Assembly (NCBI GenBank): GCA_910579015.1
Contig: CAJTRO010000021.1
Coordinates: 297 to 59,354, forward strand
DNA length: 59,058 nucleotides
Source: an uncultured Dorea sp.
GTDB lineage: Bacteria > Bacillota_A > Clostridia > Lachnospirales > Lachnospiraceae
Reading direction: 5' to 3'
Part shown: one piece after another, positions 7,673 through 16,499 of the stretch
How positions within the stretch are numbered: the first letter of the stretch is position 1
Layout of the letters: the number at the start of each line of letters is the position of its first letter
Program-made: the position numbers and the translations under genes
The notes under the pieces: generated by a model
What the model was told of the DNA's origin: nothing
Seen by the model: the letters and a program-made list of their open reading frames with translations, nothing else
Database searches by the model: none

Positions 7673-10309
7673 CTACTCACGGCTCACCCGCAGAAGCTCC
7701 AAAAGCATCTTCACACTTCCGACACGGTAACCGCTTAAGCCATAGATCCCCGTAAGCCCGGGACCAAGAAGCAGAAGCAGGGGAAGCTTATCAGGCTCCA
7801 CATACATCCTTCTGGCGAGGGGTTCCACGATCTCGTCAAACGCTCCATAGACCACCTGTCCCTTGGGGAATGCTTCTATAACCTTCTCCCATGCCGGTGT
7901 TCTCTGGTTTTCTGGGCGGGCGCCTGTCTGTCCTGCCGTCCGGTCATCCTCCCTCAGAACGAAGCATATCCCTGCGTCCGCTCTTCTTATGGCTTCCTGA
8001 TACTCAAGCATTTCATTCAACACATGCTCCGTCGGCTCCTCGCCGGGCTCAAGAAAAGCCAGGACAGCCGTGCACTCTCCCACGAGAGCAGAGACCGGCC
8101 TTATCACGCCGGCCTCTGTGATATCAAAATCCTCCAGCTGATTGGAGACCAGCATCTCCTTAAGACCGCCCGTCCGCAAGTGCATCTCCTTAGAAAGAGG
8201 GCGCCCCGCTTCCAGACAGAGCTTACATTCCGATGCAAGCTGACAGCCGTTCGGCAGACGGTTCGCTGTCAATATCCTGTACACTCCCGGCGTCAGACTA
8301 AGCCTCAGAGTGGTCCCGTCAAACTGTAAGCCCGTATGATCCAAGGTCTCAAACCGTCCCCGGCGGTACTGTCCGATCGTCCAGTTCTGATAATAATTCC
8401 ACTCGTCCTCTTCCCTGCACGTCAAAGTAAGAGTGACATGCTCCTCCTCCGTTCCCGAAATCCTTACGAAACAGCCGTCCCTGTAGACCTCAGCCTCGCC
8501 CGTTTGGCGGTTCAGCCTCGCCGGGATGCCGAGCGTCCGGCAGATTGCCGCGCACAGGATCCGCTGACTCGCAGGATTACCAAAGCCAAGCTTCCACGTA
8601 ACCGCCGGAGCCGAATAGAGCGCGTCATAATCACGGCTTTCATCGTATCTTATCTCCTCGGAAATATATTTCCAGATCCGCTCCGGGAACTCTCTATACT
8701 CCTTCACCGCCTCACCGCCAAAACGTGCGGCCAGATCATGCCATATTGCTTCTCTATAGCAGGTAAGTTCTTCATCATAGATCCGCGGGCAGAGAATATA
8801 CCGGGTATATATGTCAAGCTCTCCTCTTTCCTCCCACTGCGCACGATACCGGGACGCATCCTTAAGATGCCTCTCCAGCACATCCGCTTTGGCGTCCTTA
8901 TAGTCCTTCTTGCTCAGACAATGTAATAATCCCTTCCTGTCAGGGTTGTCATCACGGTCCAGAAATTCATATATCTGGTCGAAATTCCCTGCCGAAAACC
9001 TCAGGATCTCCTTCTCCTCGGGGTACCTCTCCGCCAGTTCTTCCCTGTAATATCCCTCAATGCGCTTCATCCGCATTCGGGAGGAAGCCAGCAATCGTTC
9101 CCGGTTCCCTGCCTTGCGCTCTCCGGGGTTCTGTACGGCTCCATTGGACGCTTCCTTTGATTCCTTAACCCGCAATGCGTGCCCCGGCGCCTCCTTTGGC
9201 GCCTCAATATCCATATCAGACCATTCCGGCATCTTCTGCCGTATCCCAGAGAGACAGCGACACTCTTCCTCTAACACAAGACGCACCTCGCACTCCTTCG
9301 CCGTATGGATAAGCGCCTCGCAGATCCTGTTCTCCTTCACTGCCCACAGATGGACCGTGCCCTTTCCAAGGACGATCGAAGCCTCTCCGGCCGCGTCGGT
9401 GATAAGCCTTGCAACGGCGCTGTACTCTGCGCTGTTCAGCGCCTCCACAAAAACGCCGGCATTTTCCGCCGGTGTGCCGTCCGCCTCCGTAACCTTCACC
9501 CGGAGCATAACCGTGTCCGTATAAGCCGAAGTGCGATTCTGATAGTACACGCACCCTTCCTGCCAGGAACCTGCCCCCTCATCGTCTCTTCCATAATCGG
9601 AAAACTCTTTCGCATGGACCATCAGCGTTCTCGACGAAGCATTCACAAACCATCCTCTGTCTAATACCTCCTCCGGCTCGCACGCCCCGAGAAAGTGCCA
9701 TTCTCCCCCTACATAGACCTCCACCCACGCATGGTTATCGTCACAATGCCCCCATCTGGGCGTATACACCTGCCTTGCAGGAATCCCCGCACTGCGGAAC
9801 GCCGTTACCGCAAATACCGATTCCTCCCCGCACCGTCCCGCTCCTGCCCGGTACAGTGACAGCGGGGAAATGGTCCGGTCATCCGATGCCTCGTAGGCGG
9901 CATTCTCGGCGCACCAGTAATTAATCTCGATGACCGCCTCAAGAGCCGTCTTATTCTGTATCCTGTCGATCAGACGATCGTAGAAGAAGCGGCGGCAGTC
10001 CTCGATCTTTTCATTATTGACTCTGTAGTTCAGGACATAATGCAGAAATATCTCCTCCGGAAGCTTTCTGCACCACTCCATCGTCCCGCGAAGCATAAGC
10101 GAATGGCGCACGAACCCCAGGAACACCTCAAATTCATATCCGCCGGCATCCGAAACCGGCATCGTGCCGTAGAAATACTTCATCAAGACCTGCTCATCCG
10201 GCGTACAGCTCCTAAGCTTCTTCTCTGTCTCTGCCGCAAGCTCATCCTGCATACCCGTCCGGCCGTCCCATCGCTCCTGTGCGTAAGCTCTTAATCTCTC
10301 TGACAACAT
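7673..10309 (-). CDS. Two-module transglutaminase-like protein, possible glycopeptide amidase or protease
   Basis: This is an 878-residue cytoplasmic-looking protein with no signal peptide. The first transglutaminase core, around residues 125-225, shows Cys160 in AGRCGEES, His193 in DNHAWVEVY, and an acidic third position at Glu211 in GACEPEE where many family members have Asp. A domain resembling an extracellular-protein Ig or carboxypeptidase-regulatory fold follows (about 265-345). A second, degenerate transglutaminase-like module lies near 585-620 (SQRILCAAICRTLGIPARL) and lacks a clear Cys-His pair. Large proteins of this plan are known in gut bacteria but have no assigned reaction. The catalytic core resembles that of eukaryotic peptide:N-glycanase (GRCGEW, HVWTEVY, CDPCE). 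With two mannosidases in the same run of genes, a role in cutting glycan-peptide bonds is possible but unproven. Confidence 0.75.
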   Translation of the reverse strand: MLSERLRAYAQERWDGRTGMQDELAAETEKKLRSCTPDEQVLMKYFYGTMPVSDAGGYEFEVFLGFVRHSLMLRGTMEWCRKLPEEIFLHYVLNYRVNNEKIEDCRRFFYDRLIDRIQNKTALEAVIEINYWCAENAAYEASDDRTISPLSLYRAGAGRCGEESVFAVTAFRSAGIPARQVYTPRWGHCDDNHAWVEVYVGGEWHFLGACEPEEVLDRGWFVNASSRTLMVHAKEFSDYGRDDEGAGSWQEGCVYYQNRTSAYTDTVMLRVKVTEADGTPAENAGVFVEALNSAEYSAVARLITDAAGEASIVLGKGTVHLWAVKENRICEALIHTAKECEVRLVLEEECRCLSGIRQKMPEWSDMDIEAPKEAPGHALRVKESKEASNGAVQNPGERKAGNRERLLASSRMRMKRIEGYYREELAERYPEEKEILRFSAGNFDQIYEFLDRDDNPDRKGLLHCLSKKDYKDAKADVLERHLKDASRYRAQWEERGELDIYTRYILCPRIYDEELTCYREAIWHDLAARFGGEAVKEYREFPERIWKYISEEIRYDESRDYDALYSAPAVTWKLGFGNPASQRILCAAICRTLGIPARLNRQTGEAEVYRDGCFVRISGTEEEHVTLTLTCREEDEWNYYQNWTIGQYRRGRFETLDHTGLQFDGTTLRLSLTPGVYRILTANRLPNGCQLASECKLCLEAGRPLSKEMHLRTGGLKEMLVSNQLEDFDITEAGVIRPVSALVGECTAVLAFLEPGEEPTEHVLNEMLEYQEAIRRADAGICFVLREDDRTAGQTGARPENQRTPAWEKVIEAFPKGQVVYGAFDEIVEPLARRMYVEPDKLPLLLLLGPGLTGIYGLSGYRVGSVKMLLELLRVSRE

Positions 10310-10336
10310 TTCCTTCCCTCCGTTGGCATCAATTCT

Positions 10337-11092
10337 CTAAGCTCTGTCCAAAGCCGTCCTTGCCGCCCGGATCTCATCCCCGTCCGTGCAGAACATCTCG
10401 AATTCACTCAGTCCCGGAAGTCCCATACTGACCTGTTCATTCCGGTATCTCATCCTGCTGTCCACTCTGCACTTCCCGGACATATGGAAACTATCCGCAT
10501 GGATCTCTTCTTTCAGCCGGCGGATCACTCCGGCATTCACCCCGCCGCCGATCAGTATCTCAATACGGCCGTCAGAAAGAACCAGAAGCTTCCTTAACAC
10601 ATCCCTGCCAGCCAGGCAGTCAGGCGCCTGTCCCGAAGTAAGGATGGTATCCGCTCCCAGCAAGACAGCCTCCTCAAGCGCCTGATAAGGATCCCGGCAC
10701 ACATCAAACGCCCGGTGGAGCGTAAACTTAAGACCTCCTGCACACGCCCTTGCTTCCTTCATCCTGTCAAGGTCAAGCGCCCCGTCAGGACACAGGCATC
10801 CGGTTACAATACCGTCTGCCCCAAGCTCCCTAAACATCCGGATATCCTCTCTGATCATACGGAATTCTGCGTCCGTATAAAGGAAATCCCCGGATCTTGG
10901 GCGCACCAGGACATTCAGCTTAATATCGCACGCCTCCCGGATCTGCTTAAACTGGCTCACCCCGGGAGTGGTCCCGCCAATGATCAGATTGGCGCAGACT
11001 TCAAGGCAGTCCGCGCCCGCCTCCTGCGCTATAACGGCGGACTCCACAGAATCCACACATACTTCCAGCTTTGATCTTACTTTCTCACACAT
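10337..11092 (-). CDS. cutC: CutC-family TIM-barrel protein
   Basis: This 251-residue protein matches the CutC family. It starts with KLEVCVDSVESAVIAQEAGADCLEVCANL and carries the conserved VRPRSGDF and the FHRAFD-like LHRAFDVCRDP. CutC was named from copper sensitivity in Escherichia coli, but its biochemical role is unsettled, and in Firmicutes it often sits among sugar-use genes as it does here. The gene begins about 108 bases after the binding-protein gene, behind a hairpin, and 27 bases before the transglutaminase-like gene. No copper gene is nearby. A carbohydrate-related role is more likely from context, but cannot be named. Confidence 0.88.
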   Translation of the reverse strand: MCEKVRSKLEVCVDSVESAVIAQEAGADCLEVCANLIIGGTTPGVSQFKQIREACDIKLNVLVRPRSGDFLYTDAEFRMIREDIRMFRELGADGIVTGCLCPDGALDLDRMKEARACAGGLKFTLHRAFDVCRDPYQALEEAVLLGADTILTSGQAPDCLAGRDVLRKLLVLSDGRIEILIGGGVNAGVIRRLKEEIHADSFHMSGKCRVDSRMRYRNEQVSMGLPGLSEFEMFCTDGDEIRAARTALDRA

Positions 11093-11123
11093 AATTACCT
11101 GTTGTTTTCCTCTTTATTTTTAA

Positions 11124-11169
11124 GAGAGGCAGCCCACCAAACACAGTTCGGCTGACTGCCCTCTCTTTC
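11124..11169 (-). other. Intra-operon hairpin after the binding-protein gene
   Basis: On the minus strand AAGAGAGGGCAG and CTGCCTCTCTT form a long imperfect stem with a roughly 15-base loop, between the binding-protein stop and cutC. There is no T run after it on the minus strand. Hairpins at this place commonly protect the highly expressed binding-protein mRNA and lower expression of distal genes; that role is inferred. Confidence 0.5.
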
Positions 11170-11200
11170 TATTCTACTTCCCGGCCTTTAAGCAGTCAAT

Positions 11201-12694
11201 CTATTTCTCTGCCTTCCACTCGTCAATCTGTTTCTGCATCTCTTCGATTACCTTATCAATGCCCGTCGCCTCTAATTTTTCCTGGAGCTTCGGCAGATAT
11301 TCCTCCGGATCCACACTTCCTGTATACAGTGATTTTCCGAATTCGTCCATTACATTTCCGAAGCCTGCCACCTCTGTGCTGACCGGCTCTAAGTCAAAGT
11401 CGAAGCCGAATGACGGCGCCTCCACAGACGATGTATTGAACTCCTTGAACGCTGCCCATTTGTCTACCGGCTCATTTTCCAGTACATAAGTGTTGAACAG
11501 TCCGCCCTGAACCCAGTAGGAAACCGAATAATTCTTCCTTGTCTCTTCGTTCAGCTTGATCTTGTTGTCGTATACATATGGTTTCCCTTCTGCTTCTGCC
11601 GCTTCATCCTCCGGCACGTCGACCTTATCCCAGTGTTCGCCCTCGATACCGTAGTTCAGAAGATTCCTGAGATACTCGTCTGTGTTGATTAGGTTTAAAA
11701 ACTCTACAGCTTTCTCTGGATGTTCCGTCTGTGCATTGATGGCCGTCAGCGCGCCGCGGGCGGAAATATTGGTCACATAAGTATCCATGATCGGCGTCGC
11801 AACCACTTCGTATCCAAGGTCCTTTCCCCATACCAGCTCGGCGTAAGGCTGACCGTCGCCCTTCGTCACAAACCGCTTGATGGACTTGTCGTCAGAGGCC
11901 GTTGCCGCGTCCTTGTTGATATAACCCGCCTGATAATATTTGCGCATGGTCTTAAGGGTAGACTTCATCTTCTCTGTCTCGAACACATTCTTGACCGTCA
12001 GCGTCTCGTCGCCGTACTCAATCCCCACCGGGTTCTGGATCAGATCCATGTAGATCGGCGCAGAATAACTGCTTGTGAGGTACATCGGCACCACGTCCGG
12101 CTCCTTCTCCTTGATAAGCTTAAGCCATGGCTCCAGATCCTCTAAACTGTGGATCTCATCTACCGGAATGTCATATTTGTCCACATATTCCTTCGTAAAT
12201 ACCCACATGGGCATACTTCCGATCTCCTTCTCGCTGGGAACGCCGTAGGTCTTGCCCTGTACCTTCGCCGCCTCCCAGAAACGCTCGTCGATGTTCTTGT
12301 ACATCTCGGTATCCTTGATATAGTCGTCTATCTGAAGGAATGCGCCCTTGTTGGCATTTTGCAGATAGTTATTCGCCCAGGAACAGGTAAAGCACATATC
12401 CCAGTCGTCTCCTGTATTGATCACTACCTGCATCTTCTGGTCATAATCGCCCCAGCCCGCCGTGCTGATCTTAAGCTTCACGCCGATCTTATCGCCGATA
12501 TATTCGTTCACCTTCTCAAGCACCTTATCCTGATCCTTCTGGGCGTCTCCGATCTGCCACCAGGTCAGCTCCACGATCTCCTCTCCGTTTGCGTTGGTCT
12601 CCGCCTTCTTCTTTCCGCAGCCGGCCAGAAGTCCCGCCGCCAGCACGACTGCAAGCCCTGCCGCCGCGAATCTTTTTATCATCTTAGATCTCAT
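11201..12694 (-). CDS. CUT1 sugar ABC transporter, lipoprotein binding protein
   Basis: This 497-residue extracellular solute-binding protein belongs to the LipO/YtcQ-like group, which often carries a C-terminal DUF3502 region. The signal peptide ends in the lipobox LLAGC with Cys26 as the lipid anchor. The mature part opens with VELTWWQIGD, and family features include the aromatic-rich C-terminal half. It is 497 residues long, as usual for this group (about 480-550), and longer than maltose-binding proteins. The ATG follows GAGGAGG by eight bases. The two permease genes lie directly upstream in the transcript. No ATPase gene is present, so a shared MsmK/UgpC-type ATPase elsewhere is expected. 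Oligosaccharides with mannose are the likely cargo by context. Confidence 0.92.
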   Translation of the reverse strand: MRSKMIKRFAAAGLAVVLAAGLLAGCGKKKAETNANGEEIVELTWWQIGDAQKDQDKVLEKVNEYIGDKIGVKLKISTAGWGDYDQKMQVVINTGDDWDMCFTCSWANNYLQNANKGAFLQIDDYIKDTEMYKNIDERFWEAAKVQGKTYGVPSEKEIGSMPMWVFTKEYVDKYDIPVDEIHSLEDLEPWLKLIKEKEPDVVPMYLTSSYSAPIYMDLIQNPVGIEYGDETLTVKNVFETEKMKSTLKTMRKYYQAGYINKDAATASDDKSIKRFVTKGDGQPYAELVWGKDLGYEVVATPIMDTYVTNISARGALTAINAQTEHPEKAVEFLNLINTDEYLRNLLNYGIEGEHWDKVDVPEDEAAEAEGKPYVYDNKIKLNEETRKNYSVSYWVQGGLFNTYVLENEPVDKWAAFKEFNTSSVEAPSFGFDFDLEPVSTEVAGFGNVMDEFGKSLYTGSVDPEEYLPKLQEKLEATGIDKVIEEMQKQIDEWKAEK

Positions 12695-12714
12695 TATAAA
12701 ATCCTCCTCACTCT

Positions 12715-13695
12715 TTATTCTTTTACTGCTCCTACCGTCAATCCATTTACAAAATATCTCTGGAAGAACGGATAGGCAAATATGATCGGCAATGTGGAGA
12801 TCACCACGATAGCCATCTTGATCGTCTCTTTCGGCATGTTCGCCGCCGCCATGATCCCGTCAACTCCCATCGTGGCCTTGTTGTTGGCCAGCCAGTCGAT
12901 GGAGCTTTCTATCTGTATCAGCAGATACTGAAGCGGGATCAGATCCTTGTTATCCATGTACATCATAGCGTTAAACCAGTCGTTCCAGTAACCAAGCGTC
13001 AGGAACAGTCCGATCGTCGCAAGCCCCGGCAGAGCCATGGGGATGACGATCTGGAAGAACAGCCTCCACTCGGACGCCCCGTCGATCTTCGCAGATTCTA
13101 CGACGGCATCCGGGATACTCGTCTTGAAAAATGTCCGAAGCACGATAATGTTAAATGAGTTCAGACACAGGGGCAGGATCAGCGCCCACAGGGAATCTTT
13201 CAGCATAAGCACCTTCGTCACGATCAGGTAATTCGCGATCATACCTCCACCAAACAGCATGGGGATCGTGATCACCGTCGTAAAAAATTTACGGTATGCA
13301 TAGGTCTTTCTCGATAATGCATATGCGTAGGTTCCTGTCAGCAACAGTCCGATGATCGTTCCGACCACTGTGATCAGGATCGTCACCCCGTAGCTTTTTA
13401 GTATATTTTCGCCTGCGCTTATGATATATTCATAGGCATAGAAGCTTAACTTTTCCGGAATGAACCGGTATCCGTTCATCGCCAGAGACGACTCATCCGT
13501 AAACGAGATGATGATGACGAAGATAAACGGGATAACACAGATCAGTGACAGGATTGTCAGGATAATATTAAACGCGATATTCGTCGGCGTCTTGATCTGA
13601 TTATATTTACAAGCCTCATCCTCCAGCTTTTTGATTCTTTTCTGCATCTTCCGTCTGGAATATGCTTCGGTTTTCTGTGTATTTTGAGCTGCCAC
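12715..13695 (-). CDS. CUT1 sugar ABC transporter permease (YtcP/LplC-like)
   Basis: This 326-residue inner-membrane permease has six predicted membrane helices. The EAA loop in VVESAKIDGASEWRLFFQIVIP-like sequence around residues 200-220 contacts the shared ATPase. A basic tail of about 40 residues precedes the first helix, longer than in most members. The start is the GTG at 13695, seven bases after AAAGGAGG. It lies 20 bases before the binding-protein gene and 45 bases after the first permease gene. It forms the translocation pore together with the neighbouring permease. Confidence 0.92.
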   Translation of the reverse strand: MAAQNTQKTEAYSRRKMQKRIKKLEDEACKYNQIKTPTNIAFNIILTILSLICVIPFIFVIIISFTDESSLAMNGYRFIPEKLSFYAYEYIISAGENILKSYGVTILITVVGTIIGLLLTGTYAYALSRKTYAYRKFFTTVITIPMLFGGGMIANYLIVTKVLMLKDSLWALILPLCLNSFNIIVLRTFFKTSIPDAVVESAKIDGASEWRLFFQIVIPMALPGLATIGLFLTLGYWNDWFNAMMYMDNKDLIPLQYLLIQIESSIDWLANNKATMGVDGIMAAANMPKETIKMAIVVISTLPIIFAYPFFQRYFVNGLTVGAVKE

Positions 13696-13740
13696 TTGCT
13701 TGCCTCCTTTCTATGAAGCATTCTCTTTTCCGCCTGAATG

Positions 13741-14703
13741 CTAGAACAAGGCGTTTTCATTGTCAACTTTGGATACGATCTTATTAGCGATCATGATCAG
13801 CACAAAACCAACGGTTGACTGGAACAGCGCCGCGGCAGAACTCATACCGATCTCACCGCTCGTCTTCAATGCACGGAAAATGTATGTATCCAGCACATTT
13901 GTCACCGGGTACAGCGGACCGGAGTTCTTCGGCAATTGATAGAACAGTCCGAAGTCTGCCTTGAAGATACCGCCGACTGACATGATCAGCAGGATCGTGA
14001 TAACCGGCTTTAGAAGCGGCAGCGTAATGTATTTGATCTGCTGCCATTTGCTTGCCCCGTCAAGGACCGCCGCCTCGTAATAGGTCTTGTCAATCCCGCA
14101 GATGGATGCAAGATAGACTACGGTATTGTATCCCATCCCCTTCCACTGACTCATGAAAATGATGATGAAGGGCCAGAACTTTGTCTCCGTGTACCACGAA
14201 ACCGGATCCCCGCCAAACTGCTGGATGATCGCATTGAAGTATCCTTTTTCCGGATTCAGGAATGCGAACACACAATAACTTACAACTACCCATGACAGGA
14301 AATACGGCAGGAACATGGAGCTCTGATAGATCTTCATCATTCCCTTGTTCTTGATCTCATTCAGCAAGAGCGCAAGCACCACCGGCACCGCCACTCCCAG
14401 AATGATAAAAGTAAGATTATAAAGTACCGTGTTCCTCACGATGATCCATGCATCACCGCTGCTGAACAGGAATTTAAAATTATCAAACCATACGGTCTCG
14501 CTTGTAAACAGATTGTAGAAGAATCCGTCCCCGGATAACCGGAATTTCTTAAATGCCACCAGGATACCAAATAACGGCAGGTATGCAAAAAACAGAAACC
14601 AGATTGCTCCCGGCATACTTAAAATAAGCAGCTCTTTATTCGCCTTAAGCCGGCTTAAGAAATTCCCTTTCGGCTTTCCGGCTTTTTTTGTATCAGCCTT
14701 CAA
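13741..14703 (-). CDS. CUT1 sugar ABC transporter permease (LplB/YteP-like)
   Basis: This 320-residue permease has six membrane helices. Family features are SMPGAIWFLFFAYLPLFGI in the first helix and the EAA motif YYEAAVLDGASKWQQIKYI near residue 210. The start is a TTG at 14703, seven bases after AGGAGG; no ATG nearby has such a site. It is the first gene of the transporter operon, 211 bases downstream of the response-regulator gene. That gap is long enough for its own promoter. The PAIRED permease is the next gene. Confidence 0.92.
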   Translation of the reverse strand: MKADTKKAGKPKGNFLSRLKANKELLILSMPGAIWFLFFAYLPLFGILVAFKKFRLSGDGFFYNLFTSETVWFDNFKFLFSSGDAWIIVRNTVLYNLTFIILGVAVPVVLALLLNEIKNKGMMKIYQSSMFLPYFLSWVVVSYCVFAFLNPEKGYFNAIIQQFGGDPVSWYTETKFWPFIIIFMSQWKGMGYNTVVYLASICGIDKTYYEAAVLDGASKWQQIKYITLPLLKPVITILLIMSVGGIFKADFGLFYQLPKNSGPLYPVTNVLDTYIFRALKTSGEIGMSSAAALFQSTVGFVLIMIANKIVSKVDNENALF

Positions 14704-14858
14704 CTTTTAACCTCCTCCTTCTTTGGACCTCCTCTTTTTCCTTTGCGGCCGCTTTACTGACTGAGGATTGCCCTTTGACTGCTGCCCTTTAACTTACCGG
14801 TTCGTTAAATTGCAGTATTTTGTATCTATATAAACTATACCATTGGGCAGTTTGTATT

Positions 14859-14875
14859 AAAAGTTGAAAACTTTT
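14859..14875. promoter_or_regulatory. Inverted repeat upstream of the transporter operon
   Basis: AAAAGTT-GAA-AACTTTT is a perfect 7+7 inverted repeat in the 211-base gap before the first permease. Downstream of it on the minus strand are TATA-rich boxes (TATAGT near 14838), but no convincing -35 element. It is a candidate binding site for the AraC-type response regulator encoded just upstream. That assignment is inference only. The rest of the gap shows nothing else recognisable. Confidence 0.35.
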
Positions 14876-14914
14876 AGTTTCATTGAACAAATTCTAGTGT
14901 AATTATTATTCTTT

Positions 14915-16471
14915 TTAATACTTCTTCATCTCCCGCAGTGAAGCCGGAGACACCCCGTAACTCTGCTTGAATTTCCGATAAAAATAACTGGTATCCGGAT
15001 ACCCTACTTCCTTCGCGATATCATTGATCTTCATATTCGTATTCAGGATCAGCTCCTTTGCAATCCCGTTCTTCGTATTGCTCAGATATTTTGCAAAAGA
15101 GCACCCCACTTCCTTCTGAAAAAGCTGTCCTAAGTAGGACGCGTTCATATGGTAACGGTATGCCAGGGTTTTCAAGTTCATGTCCTCCCTGTAATTCTTC
15201 TGCACTTCGGCAATGATCTGGCGCACCACTGGAGTATACTGAGAATCCTCCCCATGCATACATTCGATGATCTCGGTAATCTCCGCGATAAACACGGCCT
15301 TGATCCCGTGAATATCATCCGCGCCGAAAATAGTTTCAATAAGCTCTGACAGATCGTGGAATCTGCCGGATTCCAGCTTATACTCTCTCTTTATATCCTG
15401 TAGAAGCATTGCCGTCTTCACAGCCGTCTGGTACAGCGAGCTTACTGCGGCATCCTTCTTCATATTGTTAATAAACAGATCTTCTATATAATCTGCCGCC
15501 ACCTCTTTTTCCTTCTTCAATATCAATTTCCTGAGACTGTCCTCATCCATATCAATTGCTTCGGTTTTTCTGCTCTTGATCTGGCGCAGGCTGATACAGT
15601 TCCCGTATCCCTCGACGATCAGATACTTTTGAAGCTTTTTCGCACTCCGGAAGGCTTCCGGAAGCTGTTCAAAGCATTGAAAGGACGGGCCCGCGCAGAT
15701 AAAGGTCATGAGATTGAACCGGCTTTCCATCTCATTCTGAAGCTCGGCAAAATATTCCTGCACCTTCTCCTCACACTCATATGTCAAAACGCTCTCTGCC
15801 TTTGCTCCATCCACGCATATCCCGTCCGCCTCAAGGATCATAAGCAGGCTGTCCGGCGGAAGATGTACCACCTTTAACCGTTCTTCCTTCTTTAATTCCA
15901 CGATCATATCCGTGATCTTCTGTTCTTTCAGTCCGTTGGTGTTCCATTTCATAACGGCGGCATAATAGCTTCCGCCCTCCGGCGCAAGCCCCAGCATCTC
16001 CGCAAATTTAAGGGCCTCGCCTTCCTTCGGCGTCCCATTCAGAAAATGCAGCCACTTCGTCTTCTCGTCAATATACTGCAATTTCTTCTTGTCCATCTCC
16101 TCAAGCTTCTGTACCGTCTCCTGAAGCTGACGCTTCAGCTCTTCTTCGTCGATCGGCTTCAATATATAGTTCTCGACGTCCAGCCGGACAGCCTCTCTGG
16201 CATAAGCAAACTCATCATACCCGGTCAGGATGATAAACCGCACCTGCTCTTCCATCTGACGGATCTTCTTAAGAAGCGTCAGCCCGTCCATCTCCGGCAT
16301 ACTGATATCCGTCACCACAATCTGGACCGGCTCCTTCTCCCACATCTCAAGCGCCTCGATCCCGTCGTGCGCCATATGTACCACCTGGAGACCTAATTCC
16401 TCCCAGTCTACAATATTCCGAATCCCCTGCAAGATCAATTCCTCGTCTTCCACGATCATTACTTTCTTCAT
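14915..16471 (-). CDS. AraC-type response regulator (YesN-like)
   Basis: This 518-residue regulator is paired with the adjacent sensor kinase. The receiver domain (about 1-120) has the acidic pocket in VEDEE, the phospho-acceptor Asp55 in VVTDISMPEMDG, and the conserved Lys in YILKPID. A middle region of about 290 residues is typical of YesN-type regulators. The C-terminal AraC DNA-binding domain (about 420-518) contains two helix-turn-helix units and ends with GYPDTSYFYRKFKQSYGVSP. GGAGG lies nine bases before the ATG. The transporter operon follows directly, so activation of transport genes on sensing the sugar is the likely job. Confidence 0.93.
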   Translation of the reverse strand: MKKVMIVEDEELILQGIRNIVDWEELGLQVVHMAHDGIEALEMWEKEPVQIVVTDISMPEMDGLTLLKKIRQMEEQVRFIILTGYDEFAYAREAVRLDVENYILKPIDEEELKRQLQETVQKLEEMDKKKLQYIDEKTKWLHFLNGTPKEGEALKFAEMLGLAPEGGSYYAAVMKWNTNGLKEQKITDMIVELKKEERLKVVHLPPDSLLMILEADGICVDGAKAESVLTYECEEKVQEYFAELQNEMESRFNLMTFICAGPSFQCFEQLPEAFRSAKKLQKYLIVEGYGNCISLRQIKSRKTEAIDMDEDSLRKLILKKEKEVAADYIEDLFINNMKKDAAVSSLYQTAVKTAMLLQDIKREYKLESGRFHDLSELIETIFGADDIHGIKAVFIAEITEIIECMHGEDSQYTPVVRQIIAEVQKNYREDMNLKTLAYRYHMNASYLGQLFQKEVGCSFAKYLSNTKNGIAKELILNTNMKINDIAKEVGYPDTSYFYRKFKQSYGVSPASLREMKKY

Positions 16472-16499
16472 CTAACCCTTCCTCCCAGCCTTCTTTGCT

